A stretch of DNA of 64,000 bases from Cellulomonas marina (GTDB lineage: Bacteria > Actinomycetota > Actinomycetes > Actinomycetales > Cellulomonadaceae), in contig NZ_FOKA01000001.1 of NCBI RefSeq assembly GCF_900111925.1, forward strand, positions 496,001 to 560,000. The letters are read 5' to 3'. Positions 56,039-64,000 of this stretch are shown here, one piece after another (the first letter of the stretch is position 1; every line of letters begins with the position of its first letter). A program made the translations under genes and the position numbers. The notes beneath the pieces are model-generated. The model did not search any database and was not told the DNA's origin. It was given only the letters and a program-made list of their open reading frames with translations.

Positions 56039-56569
56039 TCAGCCCTGGACGCCCCGGGCGAGCATGACCACGCGCTTGGCGCCGCCGTCGGTGTCCTGCT
56101 CGCCGACGGGCACGAAGCCGAGCCGCGTGTGGAACCGCAGGGACCCGGGGTTCGGCGGCTCGAGGTTGACCTCGCACGTGACCTCGCCCAGCCCGCGCCG
56201 CACGGCCTCGGCCAGGACGACGGCGTGCAGCGCGGAGCCGAGGCCCGAGCCGCGCACCGCGTCCGCGACGACCACGCGGTCGACGTACAGGGACCCCGGC
56301 CGGTGCCGGGAGAACCAGCGGTAGTTCTCGGAGGCGTAGTCCGCGCCGGGCGCGAGGGCCAGCAGGAGCGCGGCGGGGTCGTCGGCCGGACCGGCGGTCA
56401 GCGCGAGGGCCGACATCGCGACGAGGCGCGCGAGCCCGTCGGTCCCGATGCCGTTGACCGCCGGGACGGCGCCGTCGTTGAGCCGGGCCAGTGCGGGCAG
56501 GTCGGCCTCGACGACGGGGCGCAGGTCGAGCAGGGGCGGGTGGGCGGGCAGGGGGAGCGGCTCGGGCAC
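56039..56569 (-). CDS. GNAT family N-acetyltransferase
   Basis: A 176-residue GNAT protein. The acetyl-CoA loop is VVVADAVRGSGLGSALHAVV (R/Q-x-x-G-x-G/A form), preceded by the strand SLYVDRVVVAD and followed by VTCEVNLEPPNPGSLRFHTRLGFVPVGEQ, a typical C-terminal half. The N terminus has LRPVVEADLPALARLNDGAVPAVN. The substrate is unknown. The GTG start on the minus strand has GAGAGGA upstream. It follows the quinone oxidoreductase gene by 45 bp on the same strand and may be co-transcribed with it. Confidence 0.9.
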   Translation of the reverse strand: MPEPLPLPAHPPLLDLRPVVEADLPALARLNDGAVPAVNGIGTDGLARLVAMSALALTAGPADDPAALLLALAPGADYASENYRWFSRHRPGSLYVDRVVVADAVRGSGLGSALHAVVLAEAVRRGLGEVTCEVNLEPPNPGSLRFHTRLGFVPVGEQDTDGGAKRVVMLARGVQG

Positions 56570-56614
56570 GGTGGTCCTCTCGCGGCGGTGCGGGTGCGGG
56601 GGGCGGACCGTCCC

Positions 56615-57598
56615 TCAGGGGAGCACGAGGACCTTGCCGGTCGTGGCACGGCCCTCCAGCGCGCGGTGGGCCTCGGCGGCCTCGTCGAGCGGGTAGGTGG
56701 CCCCGATGCGGACGTCGAGGTGACCGGCGACGACGGCGTCGAACAGCTCGCCCGCGCGCCAGGTCAGCTCCTCCCGCGTGGCGGTGTAGGAGCCGAGCGT
56801 CGGGCGGGTGAGGAACAGGGACCCGCCGGTGTTGAGGCGCTGCGGGTCCACGGGCGGGACGGGTCCCGACGACGCGCCGAACAGCACGAGCACGCCCCGC
56901 GGGCGCAGGCTGGCCAGGGACGCGTCGAACGTGTCGCGGCCGACGCCGTCGTAGACGGCGCGCACGCCCCGCCCGCCCGTGAGCTCGCGGACCGCTGCGG
57001 GCAGGTCTCGGCCGAGGTCGTCGAGCTCGCGGTAGCGGATGACCTCGGCGGCGCCGGCACCGCGTGCCAGCGCCTCCTTCTCCGCCGACCCGACCGTGGC
57101 GACGACGCGCGCGCCGGCCGCCGTCGCGAGCTGGGTGAGGAGCAGCCCCACGCCGCCGGCCGCCGCGTGCACGAGGACCTCGTCCCCCGGACCGAGCTGC
57201 ACCGTGCTGCGCACGAGGTAGTGCGCCGTCATCCCCTGCAGCGGCAGCGCCGCCGCCACCCGGTCGTCGACGCCGTCGGGCACGGGCAGCAGCTCCCGGG
57301 CGGGGACGCGCTGCAGCTCGGCGTAGGACCCCGGCGACGACGCCCACGCCACCCGGTCCCCGACGACCACGCCGTCGACGTCCGCGCCCACGGCGACGAC
57401 CTCGCCCGCACCCTCGCTCCCGACGACGTGTGGGAAGTCCATCGCGTACGTGCCGCTGCGGCGGTAGGTGTCGATGAAGTTCACGCCGGCCGCCCGGACG
57501 GCGACGACCACCTCACCCGCGTCGGGGGAGGGGTCGGGCAGCTCGCGGAGCTCGAGGACCTCGGGACCGCCCGCGGCGGTGGCGACGACGGCGCGCAT
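56615..57598 (-). CDS. Zeta-crystallin-like NADPH:quinone oxidoreductase
   Basis: A 327-residue medium-chain dehydrogenase/reductase without zinc ligands, of the quinone oxidoreductase (QOR) type. It starts [20 protein letters not shown], contains [20 protein letters not shown] (the QOR signature), [12 protein letters not shown] and the NADPH-binding loop [18 protein letters not shown], then [20 protein letters not shown]. It reduces quinones or alpha,beta-unsaturated carbonyls; the physiological substrate is unknown. An in-frame GTG at 57607 would add three residues. It is divergent from argC across about 80 bp. Confidence 0.93.
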   Translation of the reverse strand: MRAVVATAAGGPEVLELRELPDPSPDAGEVVVAVRAAGVNFIDTYRRSGTYAMDFPHVVGSEGAGEVVAVGADVDGVVVGDRVAWASSPGSYAELQRVPARELLPVPDGVDDRVAAALPLQGMTAHYLVRSTVQLGPGDEVLVHAAAGGVGLLLTQLATAAGARVVATVGSAEKEALARGAGAAEVIRYRELDDLGRDLPAAVRELTGGRGVRAVYDGVGRDTFDASLASLRPRGVLVLFGASSGPVPPVDPQRLNTGGSLFLTRPTLGSYTATREELTWRAGELFDAVVAGHLDVRIGATYPLDEAAEAHRALEGRATTGKVLVLP

Positions 57599-57660
57599 GC
57601 GCCTCACCCTCGCACAGGGAGCGACGCGCCGCGTCCCGTTTTCGTATCGTCACTCGCTCC

Positions 57661-57678
57661 TGTGTATGGTCATGCACA
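57661..57678. promoter_or_regulatory. Candidate ArgR operator over the argC promoter
   Basis: TGTGTATGGTCATGCACA is an 18-bp imperfect palindrome (14 of 18 positions symmetric) in an AT-richer patch. It covers the -10 hexamer and reaches the argC start codon. Arg boxes are 18-bp palindromes, and argR is encoded in the same operon, so feedback repression by arginine-ArgR is likely. Confidence 0.55.
57665..57670 (+). promoter_or_regulatory. -10 hexamer, leaderless argC start
   Basis: TATGGT, with TG just upstream, is followed by 7 nt and the argC ATG. No ribosome binding site is present. Confidence 0.65.
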
Positions 57679-58742
57679 TGTCCTTCTCCGTGGCCGTCGC
57701 CGGCGCCAGCGGCTACGCCGGCGGCGAGACGCTGCGTCTGCTGCTGAACCACCCCGAGGCCCGCATCGGCGCCCTCACGGCGAACGCCAGTGCCGGCACG
57801 ACGCTCGGCGAGCACCAGCCGCACCTGCGCCGGCTGGCGGAGGTCCGGCTGCTGCCGACCGAGGTCGAGCACCTAGCGGGGCACGACGTCGTCGTGCTCG
57901 CGCTGCCGCACGGCGCGTCCGGTGCCGTCGCCGCCGCGCTGGCGGCCACGGGCGCCGACCCCGTCGTCGTCGACCTCGGCGCCGACCACCGCCTCGTCGA
58001 CGCCGCGGAGTGGGCCGCCTACTACGGCGGCGAGCACGCGGGCACCTGGCCGTACGGGCTGCCCGAGCTGCTGCACCCGGGCGAGCGGGTGGCCGCCGCG
58101 CAGCGCGCCGCCCTCGCCGGTGCCACCCGTATCGCGGTCCCGGGCTGCAACGTCACCGCCGTCACGCTCGGCCTGCAGCCGGGCATCGCCGCGGGCGTCG
58201 TCGAGCCGGAGGACCTCGTCGCGGTCCTCGCCAACGGGTACTCCGGCGCCGGGCGCTCGCCCAAGACGCACCTGCTCGCGTCCGAGGCGCTCGGCGCCGC
58301 GGCGCCCTACGCCGTGGGCGGCACGCACCGGCACATCCCGGAGATCGCGCAGAACCTGCGCAGCGCCGGCGCCGCGCGCGTGAGCATCTCCTTCACGCCC
58401 ACGCTCGTGCCGATGTCCCGCGGCATCCTCGCCACCGCCACCGCCCGCCTCGTGCCCGGCACGAGCCCGGCCGCGGTGCGGGAGGCCTGGGAGAGCGCCT
58501 ACGCCGACGAGCCGTTCGTCCACCTGCTCCCCGAGGGGACCTGGCCGAGCACCGCCGCCGTGGCGGGGGCCAGCACCGCCCTCGTCGGCGTCGCGGTCGA
58601 CGAGCGCGCCGGCCGGGTCGTCACCGTCACCGCCATCGACAACCTCGTCAAGGGCACCGCAGGAGGCGCCGTGCAGTCCCTCAACCTCGCCCTCGGGCTG
58701 CCCGAGACCCTCGGTCTGCCGCTCGAGGGGGTCGCGCCGTGA
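57678..58742 (+). CDS. argC: N-acetyl-gamma-glutamyl-phosphate reductase ArgC
   Basis: ArgC reduces N-acetylglutamyl phosphate to the semialdehyde with NADPH. The 354-residue protein has the Rossmann loop [30 protein letters not shown], the catalytic Cys in [28 protein letters not shown] and a catalytic His in [13 protein letters not shown]. The ATG at 57678 is preferred from promoter spacing; two in-frame ATGs lie 6 and 12 nt upstream. It is the first gene of the arg operon, coupled to argJ by a GTGA overlap. Confidence 0.97.
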   Translation: MSFSVAVAGASGYAGGETLRLLLNHPEARIGALTANASAGTTLGEHQPHLRRLAEVRLLPTEVEHLAGHDVVVLALPHGASGAVAAALAATGADPVVVDLGADHRLVDAAEWAAYYGGEHAGTWPYGLPELLHPGERVAAAQRAALAGATRIAVPGCNVTAVTLGLQPGIAAGVVEPEDLVAVLANGYSGAGRSPKTHLLASEALGAAAPYAVGGTHRHIPEIAQNLRSAGAARVSISFTPTLVPMSRGILATATARLVPGTSPAAVREAWESAYADEPFVHLLPEGTWPSTAAVAGASTALVGVAVDERAGRVVTVTAIDNLVKGTAGGAVQSLNLALGLPETLGLPLEGVAP

Positions 58743-59905
58743 GCGTCACCGTCCCGGCCGGGTTCCGCGCGGCGGGCGTGACCGCCGGGCTCAAGGCCTC
58801 CGGGCGGCCGGACGTGGCGCTCGTCGTCAACGACGGCCCGCTGCAGGTGGCGGCCGGCGTGTTCACCTCCAACCGTGTGCAGGCCGCGCCGGTGCTGTGG
58901 TCCCGGCAGGCCGTGTCCGACGGCGTCGCGTCGGCGGTCGTCCTCAACTCGGGCGGTGCCAACGCGTGCACGGGGCCCGAGGGCTTCGCGGACACCCACC
59001 GCACCGCCGAGCACGTGGCCGACCTGCTCGGCGTGGGCGCGGCCGACGTCCTCGTGTGCTCCACGGGCCTCATCGGCGAGCGGCTGCCGATGGACCTGCT
59101 CCTGCCGGGCATCGGGGACGCCGCCACGGCGCTCGCGGTCGACGGCGGCGACGCGGCGGCGGCGGCCATCATGACGACGGACACCGTCGCGAAGCAGACG
59201 CACGTGACGACCCCCGACGGCTGGTCGGTCGGGGGCATGGCCAAGGGCGCGGGCATGCTCGCGCCGGGGCTGGCGACGATGCTCGTCGTGCTCACCACCG
59301 ACGCGGTGCTGACCGCGGCGCAGGCGGACGCCGTCCTGCGCGCGGCGACGCGCACGACCTTCGACCGCGTGGACTCGGACGGCTGCATGTCCACCAACGA
59401 CACGGTCCTGCTGCTCGCCTCGGGCGCGAGCGGCCAGGCCCCGCGCGACGACGAGCTCGCCGTCGCCGTCCGCAGGGTCTGCGCCGACCTCGCGCGCATG
59501 CTCGTCGCCGACGCGGAGGGCGCGTCCCACGACATCGCCGTGACGGTCGTCAACGCCTCCGACGACGAGGCCGCCGTGTCCGTGGCCCGCGCGGTGACGC
59601 GGTCGAACCTGTTCAAGGCCGCGGTGTTCGGCAACGACCCGAACTGGGGCCGCGTGCTGGCCGCCGTGGGGACAGTCCCGGAGATCGTCGCGCCGTTCGA
59701 CCCCGCCGCCCTCGACGTGCGGATCAACGGCGTGCAGGTGTGCCGGGCGGGCGGCGTCGGCGACCCGCGCGAGCTCGTCGACCTCGCCGCCGCGCGCGAG
59801 GTGCGCGTCGAGGTGGACCTGCACGCCGGCACCCATGCGGCGACGGTCTGGACGAACGACCTCACCCACGACTACGTCCACGAGAACAGCGCGTACTCCA
59901 CATGA
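58739..59905 (+). CDS. argJ: Glutamate N-acetyltransferase / ornithine acetyltransferase ArgJ
   Basis: ArgJ recycles the acetyl group from N-acetylornithine to glutamate and may also acetylate glutamate from acetyl-CoA. The 388-residue precursor cleaves itself before a nucleophilic Thr, visible in [20 protein letters not shown]. Other signatures are [53 protein letters not shown] and the ending [12 protein letters not shown]. With ArgJ a cyclic acetylation pathway is used, so a separate argE is not needed. It overlaps argC and argB by 4 bp. Confidence 0.97.
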   Translation: MSVTVPAGFRAAGVTAGLKASGRPDVALVVNDGPLQVAAGVFTSNRVQAAPVLWSRQAVSDGVASAVVLNSGGANACTGPEGFADTHRTAEHVADLLGVGAADVLVCSTGLIGERLPMDLLLPGIGDAATALAVDGGDAAAAAIMTTDTVAKQTHVTTPDGWSVGGMAKGAGMLAPGLATMLVVLTTDAVLTAAQADAVLRAATRTTFDRVDSDGCMSTNDTVLLLASGASGQAPRDDELAVAVRRVCADLARMLVADAEGASHDIAVTVVNASDDEAAVSVARAVTRSNLFKAAVFGNDPNWGRVLAAVGTVPEIVAPFDPAALDVRINGVQVCRAGGVGDPRELVDLAAAREVRVEVDLHAGTHAATVWTNDLTHDYVHENSAYST

Positions 59906-60939
59906 GCGGCACCACGACGGACGGCACGACGACGCACGACGAGCCCGGCACCGCGGACGCCGCCCCGGCGCTCGACCCCGACTTCGTCTTCAACACGCGC
60001 ACGGACCTGCGCGCGGACCAGAAGGCCGAGGTCCTCGTCGAGGCGCTGCCGTGGCTGCAGCAGTTCGCGGGCGCCCTCGTCGTCGTCAAGTACGGCGGCA
60101 ACGCCATGGTCGACGACGAGCTCAAGCGCGCCTTCGCGCAGGACATGGTCTTCCTGCGGCAGGTCGGCCTGCGGCCGGTGGTCGTGCACGGCGGCGGGCC
60201 GCAGATCAACGCGATGCTCGACCGGCTCGGCATCGCCAGCGAGTTCCGCGCCGGGCTGCGCGTCACGACGCCCGAGGCCATGGACGTCGTGCGCATGGTC
60301 CTCACCGGCCAGGTCTCGCGCGAGCTCGTCGGGCTGCTCAACGCGCACGGGCCGCACGCCGTGGGCCTGTCCGGCGAGGACGGGGGGCTGCTGCAGGCGC
60401 GGCGGCGCACCGTCGTCGTCGACGGCGAGCGCGTGGACGTCGGCCTCGTCGGGGACGTCGTGCAGGTGAACCCCGGCGCGGTCCTCGACCTGCTCGACGC
60501 CGGCCGGATCCCCGTGGTCTCGACGGTCGCGCCGGACCTCGAGGACCCGACCCAGGTGCTCAACGTCAACGCGGACACCGCGGCGGCCGCGCTCGCGGTC
60601 GCCCTCGGGGCGCGCAAGCTCGTCGTGCTGACGGACGTGGAGGGGCTCTACGCGGCGTGGCCCGACCGCTCCTCGCTGGTCCGGCGCCTGCGCGCCACGG
60701 AGCTGGCCGAGATGCTGCCCGGCCTCGACAGCGGCATGAAGCCCAAGATGGAGGCGTGCCTGCGGGCGGTCCGGGGCGGCGTCGGCCGCGCCCACGTCAT
60801 CGACGGCCGCCAGCCGCACTCCATCCTCGTGGAGGTCTTCACCTCCGACGGCGTCGGCACCATGGTCCTGCCCGACGAGGAGCCGGCCCCGCTGCCCCGC
60901 ACCACGCCCGTCCCCGTCGTCGGAGAGGACCACCCGTGA
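59902..60939 (+). CDS. argB: N-acetylglutamate kinase ArgB
   Basis: ArgB phosphorylates N-acetylglutamate, usually the arginine-inhibited step in cyclic pathways. The 345-residue amino-acid kinase has [71 protein letters not shown] and the C-terminal [20 protein letters not shown]. An N-terminal extension of about 40 residues includes a Thr/Asp/Gly repeat, and the C terminus has about 20 extra Pro-rich residues. The ATG overlaps the argJ stop; the argD GTG overlaps its own stop. Confidence 0.97.
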   Translation: MSGTTTDGTTTHDEPGTADAAPALDPDFVFNTRTDLRADQKAEVLVEALPWLQQFAGALVVVKYGGNAMVDDELKRAFAQDMVFLRQVGLRPVVVHGGGPQINAMLDRLGIASEFRAGLRVTTPEAMDVVRMVLTGQVSRELVGLLNAHGPHAVGLSGEDGGLLQARRRTVVVDGERVDVGLVGDVVQVNPGAVLDLLDAGRIPVVSTVAPDLEDPTQVLNVNADTAAAALAVALGARKLVVLTDVEGLYAAWPDRSSLVRRLRATELAEMLPGLDSGMKPKMEACLRAVRGGVGRAHVIDGRQPHSILVEVFTSDGVGTMVLPDEEPAPLPRTTPVPVVGEDHP

Positions 60940-62219
60940 CCCCCGCCGCGCTCACCACCGGCATGACGACCACCACCGCCGGCGACGTCGACGTCGCCGG
61001 GTGGACGGACCGCTACACGCACGCGGTCATGGACACCTTCGGCCCGCCGCAGCGCGTCCTCGTCCGCGGCGAGGGCCCGTACGTCTGGGACGCCGACGGC
61101 CGGCGCTACCTCGACCTGCTCGGCGGCATCGCCGTCAACAGCCTCGGCCACGCCCACCCGACCCTCACGGCCGCGATCAGCGCGCAGCTGGGCACGCTCG
61201 GGCACGTGTCGAACTTCTTCGGCACGCCGACGCAGATCACGCTCGCCGAACGCCTGCTGGGCCTGCTCGGCGCGCCCGCCGGCTCGCGCGTGTTCCTCAC
61301 GAACTCCGGCGCGGAGGCCAACGAGGCGGCGTTCAAGCTGCTGCGCCGGCACGGCGGCCCGGAGCGCCCGCGCGTCCTCGCGCTCGAGGGCGCGTTCCAC
61401 GGCCGGACGATGGGCGCGCTCGCGCTGACGCACAAGGCCGCGTACCGCGAGCCGTTCGAGCCGCTGCCCGGCGGCGTGGAGTTCCTGCCCTTCGGCGACC
61501 TCGACGCGCTCGAGGCGGCCTTCGCCACGGGCGGCGCGCAGGTCGCGGGCCTCGTCGTCGAGCCCGTGCAGGGGGAGGCGGGCGTGCGCCCGCTGCCCGC
61601 CGGCTGGCTCGCCGCCGCCCGCCGCCTCACCGCGGAGCACGGCGCGCTGCTCGTGCTCGACGAGGTGCAGTCGGGCATGGGCCGCACCGGCCGCTGGTTC
61701 GCGCACCAGCACCCGCACCTCGGCGGCGGGGTCGTCCCCGACGTCGTCACGCTCGCCAAGGGGCTCGGCGGCGGCTTCCCCGTCGGGGCGCTCGTCGCGC
61801 TGGGGGAGCACGCGGCCACGCTGCTCGGCCGCGGCCAGCACGGGACGACCTTCGGCGGGAACCCCGTCGCGGCCGCGGCCGCCCTGGCGGTCATGGGCGT
61901 CGTCGAGCGCGACGGGCTCCTGGCGCACGTCACGGACCTCGGCGCCTGGCTGCGGGCGGAGGTGCAGGGCCTGGGCCACCCGCTCGTCGCCGGCGTCCGC
62001 GGGGAGGGCCTGCTCCTGGGGGTCGTGCTGACGCGGCCGGTCGCGGCCCTCGTCGCCGCGCGGGCGCTGGAGGCCGGGCTCATCGTCAACCCCTGCACGC
62101 CCGAGGTCCTGCGGCTCGCCCCCCCGTACGTGCTGACGCGCGACCAGGCCGGGGACCTCCTGGCCTTCCTGGCGGGCCTGCCGGCCGACCTCGGCGCCGA
62201 CGTGGGGGACCCGGCATGA
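60936..62219 (+). CDS. argD: Acetylornithine aminotransferase ArgD
   Basis: ArgD transaminates N-acetylglutamate semialdehyde to N-acetylornithine with PLP. The 427-residue class III aminotransferase shows [68 protein letters not shown] and the PLP Lys in [18 protein letters not shown], then [21 protein letters not shown] 60936 has GAGAGGA upstream and overlaps argB; an in-frame ATG at 60963 is an alternative. The stop overlaps the argF ATG. Confidence 0.97.
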   Translation: MTPAALTTGMTTTTAGDVDVAGWTDRYTHAVMDTFGPPQRVLVRGEGPYVWDADGRRYLDLLGGIAVNSLGHAHPTLTAAISAQLGTLGHVSNFFGTPTQITLAERLLGLLGAPAGSRVFLTNSGAEANEAAFKLLRRHGGPERPRVLALEGAFHGRTMGALALTHKAAYREPFEPLPGGVEFLPFGDLDALEAAFATGGAQVAGLVVEPVQGEAGVRPLPAGWLAAARRLTAEHGALLVLDEVQSGMGRTGRWFAHQHPHLGGGVVPDVVTLAKGLGGGFPVGALVALGEHAATLLGRGQHGTTFGGNPVAAAAALAVMGVVERDGLLAHVTDLGAWLRAEVQGLGHPLVAGVRGEGLLLGVVLTRPVAALVAARALEAGLIVNPCTPEVLRLAPPYVLTRDQAGDLLAFLAGLPADLGADVGDPA

Positions 62220-63148
62220 CCCGCCACCTCCTGCGCGACGACGACCTGTCGCCCGCCGAGCAGCGCGAGGTCCTCGACCTGGCCCTCGCGTTCCGGGACG
62301 ACCGGCAGGCGCGGACGCCGCTGGCCGGGCCGCGGGCGGTCGCGGTCATCTTCGACAAGCCCACCCTGCGCACGCAGGTCTCCTTCCTCACCGGCATCGC
62401 CGAGCTCGGCGGGTTCCCGCTGACGGTCGACGGCACGCTCGCGCGGATCGGGCAGCGCGAGTCGGTCGCGGACACCGCGCGGGTGCTCGGCCGGCAGGTC
62501 GCGGCGGTGGTGTGGCGCACGCACGCGCAGGCGCGGCTGGACGAGATGGCGGCGCACGCCGGCGTCCCCGTGGTCAACGCGCTCACGGACGACTTCCACC
62601 CCTGCCAGGTGCTCGCCGACCTGCTCACGCTCGCGCAGCACCGCGGGGGCACCGCGGGCCTGGCGGGCACGACGCTCGCCTACGTCGGCGACGGCTCGAA
62701 CAACATGGCGCACTCGTACCTGCTGGGCGGTGCGACGGCCGGGCTGCACGTCCGGATCGGCACGCCGGCGCTCTACCGGCCCGACGCCGCAGTGGTCGCC
62801 CGGGCCCAGGAGGTCGCGGCGACGACGGGCGGGTCGGTGCGCGTCGTGCACGCCGTGGCCGAGGCCGTCGCCGGCGCCGACGCGGTGGCCACCGACACCT
62901 GGGTCTCCATGGGCCAGGAGGACGAGGCGGGCGACCGCGAGACCCCCTTCGTGCCGTTCCGGGTCGACGCGGACGTCCTCGCGCTCGCCGCGCCCGGGGC
63001 GCTCGTCCTGCACTGCCTGCCGGCCTACCGCGGCAAGGAGATCACCGCCGAGGTGCTCGACGGGCCGCAGTCGGTGGTGTGGGACGAGGCCGAGAACCGG
63101 CTGCACGCCCAGAAGGCGCTGCTGACCTGGCTGCTGGAGCGGGCGTGA
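62216..63148 (+). CDS. argF: Ornithine carbamoyltransferase ArgF
   Basis: ArgF makes citrulline from ornithine and carbamoyl phosphate. The 310-residue protein aligns over its length: [92 protein letters not shown] and [20 protein letters not shown]. The carbamoyl-phosphate motif, normally STRTR, reads TLRTQ (residues 50-54). All other active-site segments are intact, so it is probably active with a variant P-loop. The ATG overlaps argD, and the stop overlaps the argR GTG. Confidence 0.94.
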   Translation: MTRHLLRDDDLSPAEQREVLDLALAFRDDRQARTPLAGPRAVAVIFDKPTLRTQVSFLTGIAELGGFPLTVDGTLARIGQRESVADTARVLGRQVAAVVWRTHAQARLDEMAAHAGVPVVNALTDDFHPCQVLADLLTLAQHRGGTAGLAGTTLAYVGDGSNNMAHSYLLGGATAGLHVRIGTPALYRPDAAVVARAQEVAATTGGSVRVVHAVAEAVAGADAVATDTWVSMGQEDEAGDRETPFVPFRVDADVLALAAPGALVLHCLPAYRGKEITAEVLDGPQSVVWDEAENRLHAQKALLTWLLERA

Positions 63149-63711
63149 GCGCCCCGCCGGCCGCCGGCGGCACCCTCGCGGCCCCGGGGACGAAGGCGGC
63201 CCGGCACGCGCTCATCACCACGCTGCTCACGCGCGGGACGGTGCACAGCCAGACCGAGCTCGCCGAGCGGCTGGCCGCCGAGGGCGTCGTGGTCACGCAG
63301 GCCACCCTGTCCCGCGACCTCGTCGAGCTGCGGGCCGTCAAGACCCGCACCCCCGCCGGGGCGCTGGCCTACGCCCTGCCGCCCGAGGGCGGCGCGTGGC
63401 AGGACCGCGGCGGTCCGGCCGGGGCCGCCGGCGGACCGGGCTCCCCGGAGGTCCTCGCGGCCCGGCTGGCCCGCCTGTGCGCCGAGCTGCTGGTCACCGC
63501 GGAGTCGTCCGGCAACCTCGTCGTGCTGCGGACCCCGCCCGGGGCCGCGCAGTTCCTCGCCTCCGCGATCGACCACTCCGTCCTGCCGGCGGTGCTGGGC
63601 ACGATCGCGGGCGACGACACGGTGCTCGTCGTCGCCCGCGAGACGGACGACCCGGCCGAGCCCGGCGGGCCCGCGCTCGCGGCCCGCTTCCTGGCGCTCG
63701 CGTCGTCCTGA
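63145..63711 (+). CDS. argR: Arginine repressor ArgR
   Basis: ArgR binds ARG boxes with arginine as co-repressor, working as a hexamer. The 188-residue protein has the N-terminal winged helix [20 protein letters not shown], then [20 protein letters not shown], a Gly/Ala linker longer than usual, and the C-terminal oligomerisation and arginine-binding domain [20 protein letters not shown] with [17 protein letters not shown]. It is translated from a GTG overlapping argF, so the repressor is made together with the enzymes it controls. Confidence 0.96.
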   Translation: MSAPPAAGGTLAAPGTKAARHALITTLLTRGTVHSQTELAERLAAEGVVVTQATLSRDLVELRAVKTRTPAGALAYALPPEGGAWQDRGGPAGAAGGPGSPEVLAARLARLCAELLVTAESSGNLVVLRTPPGAAQFLASAIDHSVLPAVLGTIAGDDTVLVVARETDDPAEPGGPALAARFLALASS

Positions 63712-63824
63712 CGCGGCACCGCCCGCACCCCCCACGCACCCCTTCATTCACCACCCCCGCACCACGCACACGCACCGGCAGGACCCACCTGCAGGGGCAC
63801 GAGAGAACGAGAGAGACCACCACC

Positions 63825-64000
63825 ATGACCGACCGCGTCGTGCTCGCCTACTCCGGCGGCCTGGACACCTCCGTGGGCATCGGCTGGATCGCCGAGGCGA
63901 CGGGCGCCGAGGTCGTCGCCGTCGCCGTGGACGTCGGCCAGGGCGGGGAGGACCTCGAGGTCATCCGGCGCCGCGCGCTGGACTGCGGCGCCGTGGAGGC
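63825..64000 (+). CDS. argG: Argininosuccinate synthase ArgG, N-terminal part (cut by window end)
   Basis: The first 58 residues are visible. They begin [20 protein letters not shown] with the PP-loop SGGLDTS that binds ATP, followed by [20 protein letters not shown]. The enzyme joins citrulline and aspartate using ATP. A GAGAGA-type ribosome binding site lies about 9 nt upstream. A 113-bp gap after argR contains a short AT-rich TTCATTCA patch but no clear promoter or ARG box. Confidence 0.97.
   Translation, partial: MTDRVVLAYSGGLDTSVGIGWIAEATGAEVVAVAVDVGQGGEDLEVIRRRALDCGAVE

Noticed and set aside
63712..63824. An ARG box or promoter before argG (TTCATTCA patch)
   Set aside because: Only one half-site-like ATTCA is present and no dyad; argG may simply be read from the operon.

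Overview
The window is a continuous piece of chromosome from a very high-GC actinobacterium. Evidence: GC-rich codons throughout; many GTG starts; a division and cell wall (dcw) cluster that lacks ftsA but has sepF, yggT and divIVA; MraZ; PAC2, DUF3040 and DUF1844 proteins; and the hisD-C-B-x-H-priA and argC-J-B-D-F-R-G orders. Gene content fits Micrococcales best, perhaps Cellulomonadaceae, but no 16S gene is present and the genus is inference. I see no tRNA, rRNA, IS element, prophage or CRISPR array. Almost everything is core genome.

Layout. 1-5 kb: the end of a sensor histidine kinase with its single-domain response regulator, a PAC2 protein, a cold-shock protein, a spermidine-synthase-like protein (minus strand), a HEPN-like protein and a DUF3040 membrane protein. 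5.2-9.8 kb, minus strand: a translationally coupled moxR - DUF58 - transglutaminase operon. 10.4-29.7 kb: the dcw cluster (mraZ, rsmH, ftsL, ftsI, murE, murF, mraY, murD, ftsW, murG, murC, ftsQ, ftsZ, pgeF, sepF, yggT, divIVA). 29.9-35.7 kb: a DksA/TraR-type protein, lspA, an RluD-type pseudouridine synthase and dnaE. 35.7-36.6 kb: an ArsR regulator coupled to a frameshifted SRPBCC gene. 36.7-42.7 kb: histidine genes with an unrecognised 210-residue protein between hisB and hisH, then an SseB-like gene. 42.7-46.4 kb: DUF1844 (minus), then infC-rpmI-rplT and a SpoU-type rRNA methyltransferase. 46.5-51.1 kb: thpR, pheS, pheT. 51.2-55.9 kb: a 1554-residue secreted nuclease/5'-nucleotidase. 56.0-57.6 kb, minus: a GNAT acetyltransferase and a quinone oxidoreductase. 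57.7-64 kb: argC-J-B-D-F-R and the start of argG.

How the genes work together. The dcw genes make lipid II (MurC-F, MraY, MurG), polymerise it at the septum (FtsW, FtsI) and position the division machine (FtsZ, SepF, FtsQ, FtsL, DivIVA). Most are joined by 4-bp ATGA or GTGA overlaps, so translation is probably coupled. The his and arg blocks are near-complete biosynthetic operons. infC-rpmI-rplT and pheST serve translation.

The most informative signals are regulatory. Many genes (the spermidine-synthase-like gene, murE, lspA, dnaE, hisD, hisC, hisH, argC) have a TANNNT hexamer exactly 6-7 nt before the start codon, which points to leaderless mRNAs. Twice the TAG stop of the upstream gene is itself the start of the -10 hexamer. 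mraZ has three GTGG(A/G) boxes at 10-bp spacing. infC starts at ATC behind a perfect ribosome binding site and encodes IF3 with an Ala/Pro-rich tail of about 220 residues. Short tandem repeats with units of 9-15 bp recur at gene ends and inside surface loops of conserved enzymes. I found no convincing new multi-gene system; the best undescribed-gene candidate is the protein at 39770-40402 inside the histidine operon.
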